Shown: positions 1 through 11,208, numbered from the stretch's first letter. The stretch: DNA of 40,650 nucleotides from Pinguiococcus pyrenoidosus (GCA_019677205.1 JAAMXY010000634.1:14182-54831); one strand, 5' to 3'. Notes: a model not told the origin generated them from the letters alone. Numbers and translations: made by a program.

Positions 1-358
1 CCCCCCCCCCCTGTGCGTTTCGTCAGGGACAAGCAATCAACCGGGCCCGAGCGAAGTCTACCCCTATGACTAACCGGTGTCACCGCGGATGCTCCCTGCC
101 TGCGCACCTACGTACGAGCGACTTTCCAGAGCCCACCAAGTCGTTGAAAGAACACAAAAAGGTTCGACTGTTGCTACCTTCAATACTTGCTCCGTCTGTC
201 CCAAAGTGCCCAAATGCACGCACTCCTCTTTCTATTCTCATCATTCGCAAGATCCGCGGAGTTCGCGCCATTGTCTCTTCGCAGATGTTTCGGGATCGCG
301 ACGCCGCAAAAGGCCACTGAGAGAGGCTCGCCTCAAAGAGATCGCGCTCCTTTGCAAC
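1..358. other. left edge, no gene seen
   Basis: The window opens with a run of eleven C, which may be a homopolymer or an assembly edge. Nothing else was recognised before the WD40 gene. The WD40 reading frame is open upstream to an ATG at 89, which would add 90 residues with no family character, so this stretch is more likely promoter and 5' UTR. Confidence 0.4.
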
Positions 359-2155
359 ATGAGCGAGAGGCTCACAAGTGACGAGAGAGAAGAACTCCTT
401 GCGCTCCGAAAGCGCGTTGCGGCGCTCGAATCGCGCGTGCAGCAGCTGGAGGCGGAGTGCGACTTGCTGGCTGTGGAGAACGCCAGACTGCGGCAGAGCG
501 AGGCGCCCGATGCGCAGAATCTCCCAGCGGCAGGACAGGGAGACGACCAGGAGGATCCGGACTATGAAAAGAAGCTGGGCCTCCTGACTCCCGGAGACGG
601 CCGCCATCGACTCCAACTAAAGCAGGCTTTACCCACCGCCTGTGGCGGCGCCAACGTGGTCTGCGCGCGGTTCATCGAGAGTTTTGATGCCAGCGTAAAG
701 CTCATTGTTGCGGGCGGGGCCAATGGCTCCATCGTTGTCTTTGGAAGAGAAGCGCGGGGCGATTCAGGTGAGGCTTTCCTCGCGGCGCACGGCGCAGGTT
801 TTCGCGAAGCCCCTTTTGGATGGAGGATGACGACGACGCCTCTTCTTACTGGGCGGAACAGCGTATCAGATGATGGCAGAGGCAGCTCTGGGAGCTCCTG
901 TGCTCTCGCTTGCAGAGGCGAATGGATGGCTCCCGGGAGCTGTGGTCCTGCTCGCTGGCTTGATGGACGGCAAGATGGCCGTGGTGGAGTGCAGGAAAGG
1001 CCAGGACGACGAGATCAGCCTTGAAGTGCTGGGTGTCAGCCCCCTCCATCGAAAGTATATCACATGCGTGGACGTGCATGGTACGTGGACTTCGCCATGC
1101 CCAGTTGCCAGTGTTCTCGCGGTTCGTCAGCTCGATCCTGATGGTTCCCTTTCTCCTTTCGGTCCAAGTCCAAGCAAAGCTCGTCGCCACGGGATCCTAT
1201 GACAAGACGGTGGTGCTCTGGCGGTTTGAACCCGACGGGTGATGCACGGATCTCCAGTATAATCGTGGCGATCAGCGTTGGACACAAGTCTCAGCACATG
1301 CTCTTTGCATCCTAGGGAGCCCCTGCTGACCGAAGTGCGGAGATTCCTGCATGCGGGATCTGTCGAGGCGGTCTCGTTTCACAACCGTGGCACGCTGTTC
1401 GTGGCTGCCAGGGGAGAGAGCAAGCTACTCTCGTATCCCATCGAGGAGGAAAGAGACGGACCGCCCGAGGATTTCTCCATTCCGCTGTGGGAAGGCAAAT
1501 GGGAGGTGCGCGCCGGCTTAAAAAACCGATGACCTCGGCGAAGCACGGCACACCAATCTTGGAGCGCGCTTTGCAGAGCCCGGTGAACCTCAACGTCATG
1601 CACATGCAGTTGCAGCCGCAGCCTGAGACTCACACGGCGACAGAGGGGCCCAGCAATAAGCCCCTTATCGCCATCGCGACCGACGCGTCGAGGTAGAGCA
1701 TAAGGGAACAGATCCCGGGCGCATGTGGTGCGATCTTGCAGCTCACCTTCTGTGGGTGCCCGCTTTGTTCAGACACTTCATCTACGACGTCCGAAGCAAT
1801 CGGCGAGTGCGCACCTTGACAGGCCACGACGCGGACGGCTTCGCCAATCCTCGAGTTGCTTGGCACCCCAGTGGACAGTATGTTACCAGCAACAGCCAGC
1901 TCGGAACTGTGTGCACATGGGAAGGTGCGGAGCGCCGCGTGGGCAGCGCGCAAAAACGTCGAGCGGGCAGGCTAATCGGCAGTCGTCTCTCAACTCGCAG
2001 TAGCGTCAGAGCGCCTGCTGGGAAACCATGCCGCGCATCGCGGGGTCGTGAAGGCCGTCGTGCACCACTCCCGCGAGAATCTTCTGCTCACGGGTGGATT
2101 CGACAAGGCGGTGAAGTTGTGGACCTTCGAGGCCGCAGCCTCGGGTACTAGATGA
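359..2155 (+). CDS. coiled-coil plus WD40-repeat protein, seven exons
   Basis: Predicted exons are 359-767, 862-1080, 1175-1238, 1316-1505, 1577-1692, 1773-1924 and 2001-2155, giving 434 residues. All six introns (71-94 bp) are GT..AG, and the reading frame is kept across every junction. The first 45 or so residues after MSERLTSDE form a charged heptad-like coiled coil. The rest contains WD40 blades, for example TGSYDKTVVLWRF, the WHPSGQYV..GTVCTW blade and TGGFDKAVKLWTF close to the end. WD40 propellers are scaffolds for protein complexes; I cannot assign this one to a named family. The ATG at 359 was chosen because the coiled coil starts there. An in-frame ATG at 89 is possible but adds unstructured sequence. 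It is followed in tandem by the A49-like gene. Confidence 0.8.
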
Positions 2156-2271
2156 TTCAGAAGAAGATGGCGAAGGAAAAGAACAAGGCGGAAAAAGAAC
2201 GAAGACGAGGACGCGACTAGGTTTCAAGGAGAGCTTACGCACTCGACGCGACCGCAAGAATCGTCATCATC

Positions 2272-2381
2272 TCATGTCATGTCATGTCATGTCATGTCAT
2301 GTCATCTCAGCTCAGCTCATCAACTAAACTCAGCTCATCAACTAAACTCAGCTCATCAACGATGTAAACTCAGCTCATCAC
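2272..2381. repeat. short tandem repeats between the WD40 and A49-like genes
   Basis: About seven copies of the pentamer TCATG run from 2272 to about 2305. They are followed by an 18-bp unit, CTCAGCTCATCAACTAAA, in two full copies and two diverged ones up to about 2381. The array fills most of the 329-bp gap between the two tandem genes, and an AT-rich stretch precedes the next start codon. Confidence 0.85.
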
Positions 2382-2484
2382 GATTCCCATAAAGCGACAA
2401 ATTCGTCAATGAATTTCTATTTTTTTCATCAAATATCACATGCAGCTCGACAGAAGCTGCGCTATCCGCGCCACAATTTGCACG

Positions 2485-3855
2485 ATGTCTTGGCAGATAG
2501 ACCTGCAGAGCGATCTGGCGCGCAAGCAAGGCAACCCCAAGGCCGCTAGCAAGCGAAAGCGAGAAGAAACCGAAGATGCGCCGCTCCTCCTGAGCTTTCC
2601 AGGCGGCGTGCCCGTCGCCGCCCAGGACCTGTCCTTCGCCAAAAGCGCCACGAAGCACAAGACTCGCCGCATCAAGGCCTCTCGAGGCGTGCTTGGCTTC
2701 GAGGCAGAGTATGACGAGGCGCCGGCGGCGAAAAACGCGGCGCTGAGGTACTATGTGGCCGTGGTCGACCGGACGAGCAGGCGCGTCGAGGTCCTGGAGA
2801 GCAGCCGAGTGGCCACTGTGCGGCAGAGCTTGGAGAGCGACGTGGTGAAGAGCGGCGAAGAGTTCGCGGAGCTGGGTTATGATGCGCAGAGGAGAGCGCT
2901 GGTGAGCGCCTTTGGCTCCCAGAAGAAGCAGAGAGCGATGAGGCAGAGTGACTCCAACGTGGTGAGTGCGGACGCGGTGAGCAACCGCTCATCCGTGGAG
3001 AAGCGCCTGGAAGCCATGGCGGAGAAGCGGCGGCGAGAGGATGGCAATGCGGTGTCGGTCGAGGAAATGCTGGAGAAGAGCGCCCTGAAGACCATGCCGC
3101 GGCTTAACCTGGACGCCGCCACCCGTGAGGAAGTGTATCAGCTATCGGACGCGTGCGTGGAGCGCGTGTTCCTCTGCCTCAAGGACATCCTCTTTGCGGC
3201 GGTCAGGGGCGCCACCAAGGATACCGCCAAGAGGCAGGCTTTGGCTGGCAGGCTTCAGGCGAGTAGCGCTGAGGCCATGCCCAACTGGCTGCCCTTTGCG
3301 GTGGAAGCGATGGCGCCGCAGACCACGCGCTGGTTCAGCTTCGTGAGGAAACGCCTCATTCGACTGGCAAACGGGGCGGGGGAGAGGCCACCGCATGCTG
3401 GGATGGCCGGTGGCGCTCTTGACGTCTTCGTTGCGGCGCTTGCCTTGCAGCACATGCTCACGCTGGTCCAGCGCGGCAAGGACCGGCTCACGAAAAATGA
3501 TGAGACGGCGGCGGAGCTGGGCATGCCGGGGAAAGTCCTGGCAGCCATGATGGCCAAGTTTCGCATCAAGAATAGCTCCAAACAGAGGACGTTCTACACG
3601 AAAGACAAGGAGGGAGCAGACAGGCTGCTCAATCACATTCTCGCGACGGCGCTCTGCATAGAGGAATACGAACTCGATTGCGCCGACCTGGCCGACGACC
3701 TCGGCATCCTCCCTCGGGAAGTGGCGCAAGGCTTCCGTAGAATCGGGTGCCAAATCACCAAGCTGAAAGCCTCGGGTCGAGAGCCGCCGAACTTTCAAGT
3801 GCAGTTGGTCGTGCCGCTCCAATTCCCAAAGGTGTCCCGGCCAATGCGAAACTAA
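2485..3855 (+). CDS. RNA polymerase I subunit A49 / POLR1E-like protein
   Basis: This single-exon gene encodes 456 residues. The A49 (RPA49, PAF53) family forms the A49-A34.5 subcomplex of RNA polymerase I, which helps initiation and elongation on rDNA in the nucleolus. Family features visible here are the early dimerisation-like part with YYVAVVDRTSRRVEVLES, the following YDAQRRALVSAFGSQKKQRA stretch, which resembles the family's conserved AFG.KKQKR region, and a helical C-terminal half compatible with tandem winged helices. A basic KRKREE patch near the N-terminus could be a nuclear signal. The ATG at 2485 has A at -3. An in-frame ATG at 2440 would add 15 residues and has a weaker context. 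The assignment is from the family pattern, not from a search. Confidence 0.72.
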   Translation: MSWQIDLQSDLARKQGNPKAASKRKREETEDAPLLLSFPGGVPVAAQDLSFAKSATKHKTRRIKASRGVLGFEAEYDEAPAAKNAALRYYVAVVDRTSRRVEVLESSRVATVRQSLESDVVKSGEEFAELGYDAQRRALVSAFGSQKKQRAMRQSDSNVVSADAVSNRSSVEKRLEAMAEKRRREDGNAVSVEEMLEKSALKTMPRLNLDAATREEVYQLSDACVERVFLCLKDILFAAVRGATKDTAKRQALAGRLQASSAEAMPNWLPFAVEAMAPQTTRWFSFVRKRLIRLANGAGERPPHAGMAGGALDVFVAALALQHMLTLVQRGKDRLTKNDETAAELGMPGKVLAAMMAKFRIKNSSKQRTFYTKDKEGADRLLNHILATALCIEEYELDCADLADDLGILPREVAQGFRRIGCQITKLKASGREPPNFQVQLVVPLQFPKVSRPMRN

Positions 3856-3918
3856 AGGAGTGGTGAAATCCCGTCTTCCTCCTCCCCAAGCTTCACTCCC
3901 CGCACACCATCACCGGGT

Positions 3919-3957
3919 CCCTCCTCCTCCTCCTCCTCCTACTACTACTACTACTAC
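3919..3957. repeat. CTC/TAC trinucleotide microsatellite
   Basis: A run of CTC-type triplets passes directly into a run of TAC triplets about 60 bp after the A49-like stop codon, probably in its 3' UTR. Confidence 0.9.
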
Positions 3958-4844
3958 AAAGTTGCTACTCTTGCAAACTTGTCATTCCTCGTCTGCCTTG
4001 GAGGGGAAGGAGGGAAGGAGACAAAGAGAGACACTGAGCGCGTGCGTTTTGCCTAGAGCGAGAAGGAAGGAGACGTCCAGTTCCGTAGCAAAAAAGGGCT
4101 TCGTTGCGATGTCACGCTTCCACCAGCTTGCGTGCTACAAACGGTCAGATCTAGCATTTCCTCCTCTGCCATGTGGAGGGCAACTGGATCAGAAACACGA
4201 TTCGCCAGCTCCGATCACGCAGCGATCAATCCTATCGAAATCTTGTCAAAATCCACAAGTCTAGTCTGCCCATGGCACCAGTCGAAGCCCTTGCCCTCTG
4301 GCCTTGCTAGGATCGCTTGTATCACTGTCCCTAACACAAGTCTAAAAATTCGCCGCCACATTATCTTCAAAGAATGGCGTTGCAATCACACCGTCAAAAC
4401 CCGCCGAAGGGTTCGCCAAAAGAAGGTTTGCGCAGGCTGCGCAAACACCCTTTGACTAATACACTTTCGCAGTTCACGGTTTCGGGCGCCTGCAAATCAA
4501 AACGGCTGAGTTGCCCTTACTGCCCGGCTTCGCAAGCTACCACCAGAGCACTTGTCCTGATAAGTCATCTCGATTCTGTCTGCTCGGTGAGTAGGCTTGA
4601 CGTCGTTGATGTTTGGTAAGAGTCTCCGCGCTATACGCATATGTATGCCACCCTGTCCAAATGGACTCGTCTCAAAACGTATCAAACCCACAACATGTAC
4701 GTCGAGATATTGGTGAGGCTTCACTACACCATGCAAGCATTTGGATCAGGGTAGTAGGAACCAGAAGCCACGCACTTGCCGAGACCGTTCAAGCTCCCAT
4801 CACAACGCTTGAGACGATCTGCGCAAATGGAAAGAATAGGAGAC

Positions 4845-4866
4845 GAAGAAGAAGAAGAAGAAGAAA
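4845..4866. repeat. GAA trinucleotide run
   Basis: About seven GAA triplets lie in the gene-free interval between two convergent genes. Confidence 0.85.
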
Positions 4867-5158
4867 ACACTAGCTCACCCCAAGCAAAACAGGGCACCAC
4901 GCCACTAGTCAAAATTTGGCAGCCGAAGGAGTCTAGAGATGATCGACCGCACGGAAAAAGGGCGTGGCGCCAGGCACATAAAGACCCAAGGCTTGCACAA
5001 CGCCCAGGGATAAAACGACTGGCCTGCGTCGACGTCCCATCCATCAGCGGAACTATCAACGCTACGGATAGAGAGTATAGGAAAAGAGAAAACGCGGAAG
5101 AGAAGGAGGCCGAAGAAGCGACTAGCCGCTAGAGGCACATCGGACGACGGACCACCTC

Positions 5159-7853
5159 TTACGGATTGGTCGGGCGGCTGGAGGTGGGGTGGTATCCACT
5201 CACGTTCATATGCTGGTAGTCCGTCGTGTCCCAACCGTTGAAGCCGTTGGTCACGCCAATCCCGAGGCCAAGGCTCGACGGAAGGCTCGCGCCGGCGGGA
5301 CTAGGGTCGGAGTCGGAGCTGGAGCCCGACGTAGTCGCACCCGCACTGTGCGGGTCGACCAGCGGCTGCCAGTTGGCCATGAGGGCTTCGATGGCCCCGA
5401 CGGGGTCCAGGCCCGATCCACGGGCGCCGATCCCGTCCGAGCGCATCGACTGCGCCGAGCTGCTGCTCGCACCGATGAAGGAGCCCAAGCCGAGGCTGCC
5501 CCCTCCGACGTCGCTGGTGGTGAGCTTGCTCGTCGAGGGCGCTGGATTCGAGGACTCGCCAAGGCCGAAGGACCGGACCTGGCTGGCGTAGGAAGGCGCA
5601 CCACCTCCGTGGACGTGCCCGCGATACTTGTGCAGGCCCGCTCCGCCGTCCGTGCTGCTGGACGAGCTTCCTCCATGACTAGAGGAGTTGGAGGAGCCGT
5701 GCGCGGGGACCGGGAAAGGCTCGGGTTGGCCCTTGAGCGGTCCGTCGCTGTAGAAGAGCAGCGGCTTGTAGCTCTGTTCCTTCTCCATCAACGAGGAGTG
5801 CTGGAAGCGCTGGATCATCGCCTGCTTGCCCTGAATCCGCGCGTAGCTGACGGCGCAGATCTTCTCGGAGTTGAAGCGGCGCCAGCGCCGTCCATCAAAC
5901 TCGTCGAGGAAGCGTAGAATCGTGGCGGGGTCGCAGAAGTTGATGAACGCGTAGCCCACGTTGCAGCGATTCTTGAAGTCAATCGGCAGATAGAAGAAAT
6001 CGTAGGTGCCGCGGAAGGTTTCATCGATCTCCCCAAGCAGCATCTGCTGCGCGTACTTGTTGGGAATGTTGCGGACCATGACGGTGGTGCGGTTGTCGCG
6101 CTTCTCGCGGATGGCACGTTTGCAGATGACGAAGGAACCGGAGCCGCCGTTGTTCGAGTAGCGGTCACGGCCACGACCTTTCTGGGAGGAGCCCTGGTCT
6201 CTCTGAGAGCCACCCTGGCCTCCAGCCGCCCCCTGGCCGTAGCGAAGGCCCGCTGGCTTTCCCGTGCCGCCCTGGGCGGCCTTGCCCTTCTGCTGCGCGG
6301 GCACGAGGACGCGGGGGGCCTGCTTGCCACAGCTGTTCTGCGGAGCGCCGGTGCCCTTGGCTCGGGCTGGCTGCAGCGAGCTCGCGACGTACACGATCTG
6401 GCCCGACTCCGTCTGGAAGGGCGTGAGCGTGAGCGCGTTGTTGCCCATGAGCACCACCGGGTTCTGCCCCCCTGCGCCATTGTCCACGACGGCGTCTCCA
6501 CTCATCACGAACGGCTGGGCACCCGGATTCAGGTTGGCGTCAAACGCGGCATTGAGCGGGGCATACATGCTGGCACTGGCGGGCGCCCCGTGGCCCATGC
6601 TCCCGTCGGCGTGCGGGTGCTTGTAGGCGCTCCACGCGGGGTTTCCCGCGTCGCCGCCGCCCATGGCGCCGGCGCGGTTCATGCCGTTGTCGACGGGGTT
6701 GGCGGCAAACCCATTCCGACCCGTCCAGGCGTTGAAGGGTTGGGCGGGCACCTGGTCGCGCGCCGCGTGCGGTTGCGGGACCTGTCCCTTGGGGCCTTGC
6801 CCGGCGGCGCCGGCGACGGCGGGCGCGCCCTGCGTGTACGAGAACGGAGGAAAGCCGTAGATGCTCGTGGAGGCTCCCGGGGCGGCGCCCTGGCCCGTGC
6901 TGGTCGGCATCTTCGGGAGCACGCCCGCCTGGGCGACGCGCTTGGTCAGCGCCTCGACGGCGGCCCTGCGCTGCTCGACTTGCCAGTCGAGCAGCGGGCT
7001 GTACCCAACGTGGATGATGGTGCCCTCGCCCTGCTCGGCATTCGCGCCGCTGGCCTCCGACGGCCTCTCGGAGCCGCTGTTCTTCATCTGCCACGACAGG
7101 CGCGCGAAGGCGTCCTCCGTGACGGTGAGGCAGTTGTAGGTGATCACGTAGGCGTGGAGCAGGTAGGACCCCGATGTGTTGGAGCTGAAGTAGTAGGCGC
7201 TGACGATGGGGCACCCAAAGATGCGAAGGCTCTGCGGCACGTCGTCTTCCTTGATCTTCTGGAGGCCGGAGCCGCTCACGGCACCCGCGCTGGCCGGCAC
7301 GAGGCTCGTCTGGACGAGCAGCGTGTCGTTGAGCAAGGCCGAGTCGGGCACGAAGATGTGGGGCTGAGCGAAGCCAATCTTCGCCGCCTCCTGGCGAGGG
7401 CCGAGGGCGCTCCCGAAGCCTTCTCCGCAGCTCTGCACCAGCGCCTTGGTGGCGGCAAAGTCGGGAAGCGTCGCGAAGATCACGCCTGCCGGGGACGAGG
7501 CACCGCAAGCCGTTAGTCAACATGTTCAGCCGCCGCTTTGCTCGAACTGCCGCGGGGCGCGTACCTGCCGCCACGAAGGACGTTTCAATCTTCGCTCGGC
7601 CAAAGCGCTGGCAGAGTCGTTCCACGCCCTGCACGACCTCGTCGACCGCCTTGGCGTACGCATTGCTGCCGTTCTCCTGGTCGGCGTTTCCGGTGGCGGC
7701 GGAGACGTCAAGGTCGTAGATGGCCACGACCCGGCTTGGCTCCTTGCTGAGGATCGCGGCGGGCCAGTTGTCCTCCGCGGGAGGCGATCCGCCCCGGGAA
7801 CCCGCTGGGCTGTTAGCGCTGAAGCCGGGCGGAGGCGCTCCGGTACTAGCCAT
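5159..7853 (-). CDS. Mei2-type RNA-binding protein with C-terminal RRM
   Basis: Two exons are predicted, 7853-7565 and 7485-5159, giving 871 residues. The 79-bp GT..AG intron restores the frame as FVAAG-VIFATLPDF. The Mei2 family binds RNA and, in yeast and plants, controls meiosis and cell differentiation. The diagnostic C-terminal Mei2 RRM lies at about residues 555-660, with TTVMVRNIPNKY, FFYLPIDFKNRCNVGYAFIN and SEKICAVSYARIQGK. Residues about 35-115 (VVAIYDL...VIFATLPDF) resemble a degenerate N-terminal RRM. The middle, about 270-540, is rich in Gly, Ala, Gln and Pro and is probably disordered; the tail is Ser/Gly-rich. The start is the ATG at 7853. Confidence 0.88.
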
Positions 7854-9686
7854 GGATGCTGCACGCGCTGGACGGCTCTTCCGGACGAGGCTTTCTTGGC
7901 GCGGGGAGATGCAGTCTTCGGACGAGGGGTCTTCGAGGATGGTCTTCGCCTTCGAGGTTCACTGGTCGGCGAGTCGTTCCACTCGCGAGTCGCTGGATAT
8001 CTGCAGACGGTGGAGACGGGGGTGAGCCGGTGACCAGTTTTCACGCCCTGCCCTGAATGCCCTGAACAGCTTCCACGCCGCCTTGGGAGTTCAAACGCAC
8101 GCCACTCACTGGGCCGGCGCTCGGTGGCGGCGTCGCGCCCGGTTCCACCGGCGCGGCGCCTCCCTCTCTCTTCAGCTGAATCCTCCGGCGCCACCCCGTC
8201 CGATTCTGAGCCGAGGGAAGCGCAGGCCCTGTGCGGCCCTTTGCCCCCGCGCAGGTGCGCATGAAAACAAGCCGCGTACCTTCGGACGTCTCCCGTCCCG
8301 GTTTCGAAGTGCGCTCTGCGGCCCCGGCAGCCTCTGCGACGCGCGCTGGTCTGGCAGGGAGAGGCGCTGGGAGCTCGGGCGGTGTGGAGGCCGTCTGAGG
8401 CGTGGCGGTGGAAGGGAAGACGGCTTAACTTCGGCCCGGTGTCTGCCTGATGAGGCCGGAGCTGCTGCAGCGGCTGTAAGCTAATTGGCTCCGTATGGAG
8501 GATGTAACCTCCAAAGGCAGCAGACGCTCCCGGGTTGAATTGGAGGGGTGGCGAGCGCGACATTGGCCGAGCCTCGCCTTCCATGCTGATGACCTTCATC
8601 TTGGGCCTTCTTCAGCAGATGGTACGTGGTGCACTTCTCCAATCATCAACGTGGGCCCGAGGGATGAAAGACGATCTTTCCCTCTTGGGAGATCACCACG
8701 GCAAGTACCCCACCATGTATTCGGGATATGCTCAGCATTCTTCAATTTATTGTATATAATATACTTTACAGCTATCGACTATTCTTCATAATTTTAGCCT
8801 GGGTGGATCCTCGTTGATGCTGGGAACCTACACCCGCGAGGGCGAGGAAGGCGCAAATACCATGGCGTGAAGGAAATCTCACTTTGATCGTTGATCCTCG
8901 TGATTGGGCAGACGGGCGCTACACTTCAAGGTCGGCTGTCCAGCGTTACGATAATCAAGCGACAACTTGACCTTGATTTGTGCTGCGCTCGACCAATCGC
9001 GCGCCTCCCTGGATTCAACACTTCAAGGTAGGTCCCATGCAAGCCCCGGCGAGTGGCTCCGGGGCGGAAAAATAAGCAGATGGTGCAAGGCATGCCGAGC
9101 CATCCTTTGGGCAAAGGCAACCAGCAACGGTCACGTTTTGCGAGCCAGTTGCTCTCGCTTTGAATCTACCCAATCGGCGTCGATAACGCCTCGCACTTCA
9201 CGGTTTCATTGGAAGGCGCCCACCCAACGACGTTTCATAACTTCAAAATCAACGAAAAGAGACCGAGCCTCGTGGACGCTTGCGTCGTCCGGCGGTCTGT
9301 CACGCGGCCTCGCCATGTTGCCCTCCGCTCCGATATCTGACATCTGGAATCATCAGATACGGGGGTTCTTGTTCTTTTCATCGCCGGCGTTGCCCGCACG
9401 CTACGCGGGATTGATCCACGCACCGGTTGGATCATCTTGCAGTTGCCGTCCTGCGAATCCAGCAAATCTTCATGTTGACCTTCACAGTTCTTATCCATGT
9501 TTGAAATATTTGAATACTTGTATCGGTCATTGTGCGGCCACTGGATATCCCCAGGACGAGATTTGGAACGTTATAGCTCTCGTGAAGATATGCGAGCTTG
9601 ATGTGCTTGTTTGAGAGCCGTCGCTTCCGGCGGCGTTCAGCTGCGAAGACGTGCGTTCCTTTGGCCTCTCTAGTCTTGTGGACATC
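7854..9686. other. divergent intergenic region, Mei2-like / antenna gene
   Basis: This 1.8-kb region separates the starts of the Mei2-like gene and the antenna gene. The part nearest Mei2 (7854-8600) is GC-rich and carries open frames on both strands, but their translations are Arg/Ser/Pro-rich without motifs. A local AT-rich stretch lies at about 8740-8800. Light-responsive elements might be expected upstream of an antenna gene, but I could not identify any. Confidence 0.4.
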
Positions 9687-10700
9687 ATGAAGACTGCGTG
9701 CGTTGCTTTGTTGTTCAGCCAGGCCATGGCCTTCGCGCCGGCGCCCAAGGTCACCCGGTCCTCCAAGGTACCTGCGCCCTCGCGTGCGTAGCTGAGGTGT
9801 TCGCACGTAGTTCGCCACTGGGTCCCCTTGCGAGGATCCTTGGTGCCTGCCGGCTCTCCGCCGCGCGGCCAGCAGCCGTCTCGGGTGTGTGCAGGAACGA
9901 CGGGTGCTGGTGACGGGGATCCGGGCACCCCGGCATCCGCTCTGCGGCGGCGTGTGGCGTTTTCTTCTCGGAATCGACGGCGAAGACGAGCGAAGAAGCT
10001 AACCTTTCGCCTTCTCTCTCCGCCGCAATGCCCGCAGCTGAGCCTGAGCCCGGATGACAAGAGCACTGCGCTGCCGTGGAAGGAGAGGCCTGCCAACCTC
10101 GATGGCTCCCTCGTGGGCGACGTCGGCTTCGACCCCTTCGGCTACACCGACTTCGAGCAGCAGACGTTCCTCGTGGGCGGAAAGTCCATCCCGAACATCC
10201 TCTGGTACCGCGAGGCCGAGATCGCCCACGGCCGCGTCGCCATGCTGGCCGCGCTCGGCTACGTGTTCCCCAACATCGCCCACTTCCCGGGCAACGAGGC
10301 GCTCGGCATGGACGTGTTCGCCAACATGAACCCGCTGGAGGCCGTGAAGACCGTGCCCGTGGCCGGCTGGCTGCAGATCCTCGTGGCCATCGGCTTCATC
10401 GAGAAGTACCACATCGAGAAGCTCCTGGAGGGCTCCGCGGGCACGGGAGACATCGGCCTCGGCCAGAAGAGCTCCTGGAACCCCTTCGGCTTCTCCTACA
10501 GCGAGGAGGAGTACGCAGAGAAGCAATTGCAGGAGCTCAAGAACGGCCGCCTTGCGATGATCGCCGCCGCCGCCTTCATCCTCCAGAACGCCGCCGCCAA
10601 GGTGGGCGTGGTGCAGCAGCTCAGCGGGGCCTTCAGCCGCCCGGAGTTCGCCACCGTCGCGGGCAATGGACTTGACAAGTACTTCGTGCCGGGCATCTAA
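9687..10700 (+). CDS. plastid light-harvesting chlorophyll-binding protein (Lhcr-like)
   Basis: Exons 9687-9767 and 10038-10700, separated by a 270-bp GT..AG intron, encode 247 residues. It is a three-helix antenna protein that binds chlorophyll and carotenoid in thylakoids. The N-terminus is a signal peptide ending AMA-FAP (residues 13-18), which matches the ASAFAP-type signal for import into complex red plastids. The mature part has the conserved [15 protein letters not shown] entry motif (49-63), helix 1 with [12 protein letters not shown] (87-98) and helix 3 with [13 protein letters not shown] (191-203); the Glu and Arg residues in these helices are the usual chlorophyll ligands and salt-bridge partners. 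The motif style is closest to red-lineage Lhcr (photosystem I-type) antennae, which is inference. The intron falls at the leader/mature boundary. It is convergent with the downstream transporter gene. Confidence 0.93.
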
Positions 10701-11208
10701 ATTCCTCCGCCCGGGGCGGCACTTGGCTTCCACTCTCCAAAGCGGACTATGAAGGCAGCCTGAGATGGGCTCTCTGCTGGAAGCGTGAGGAGCTGCGTCC
10801 CTGTAAACTTCGTTTCATCAACAGTGGTTGTCATTGCGTTGGGGCTCGGCTCCGTTGTTCCGCACCTTGGGATCCCCGTTCTGCACCTTGGGATCGCCGT
10901 TCCGCACCTTGGGATCCCCGTTCCGCACCTTGGGATCCCCGTTCCTCACCTGCGCGCAGCCTACGATGATGCTCCTCCTGCCAATGCCAAGGGCATGCAC
11001 CAGCAAGGCAGGGCCTCCCTCATCTTCCTCGAGCTTTTGGACGGTACTACGAATCCGCAGAAGGTGTGCACCGCACAAGGTGTGGATGCGCATGGTGCGA
11101 AACACAAAGGAACGCGCACGCACGTGCCAGCAACCCTCTGCAAAAGAAAAAGGTTTGCTTCCGCTCTTGCTCCCAACATTCCGAATGCTCCAAAACAAGC
11201 TGTGCTTC
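10701..11208. other. convergent 3' interval with minisatellite
   Basis: This 508-bp gap separates the stop codons of the antenna gene and the AI-2E-family gene. Its main content is the 21-bp repeat array listed separately. Because 21 is a multiple of three, several frames stay open through the array; none has other support. Confidence 0.5.
10857..10952. repeat. 21-bp minisatellite
   Basis: There are four head-to-tail copies of a 21-bp unit starting GTTCCGCACCTTGGGATCC at 10857, 10878, 10899 and 10920, then a degenerate partial fifth copy. The second copy differs at two positions. Each unit contains a GGGATCCC-type palindrome, broken in copy two. Confidence 0.95.

Larger units (their letters stand above)
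3856..5158. other. 1.3 kb gene-free convergent interval
   Basis: This lies between the 3' ends of the A49-like gene and the Mei2-like gene and is visibly less GC-rich than the genes. It holds a CTC/TCC run (about 3919-3939) joined to a TAC run (3940-3957), a GAA run (about 4845-4866), and a perfect 10-bp inverted repeat with a one-base loop at 4426-4446. Small open frames here look random and none shows a recognised motif. No tRNA was seen. Confidence 0.5.

Noticed and set aside
4132-4619. Overlapping small plus-strand frames in the gene-free interval
   Set aside because: Composition and length are as expected by chance, and no family signature or splice architecture was seen.
7526-8599. A 357-codon open frame on the minus strand overlapping the start of the Mei2-like gene
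   Set aside because: Its translation is rich in Arg, Ser, Pro and Gly with no motif, and its right-hand part is an alternative frame of the Mei2-like first exon and intron. GC-rich DNA gives such frames by chance.
8495-8791. A 98-codon plus-strand frame upstream of the antenna gene
   Set aside because: There is no motif, it ends in AT-rich sequence, and there is no splice join to a known gene; it is probably chance.
10818-11198. A 126-codon minus-strand frame with a repeated VRNGDPK heptapeptide
   Set aside because: The heptapeptide is only the translation of the 21-bp minisatellite, which is open in other frames too. There is no other coding signal.
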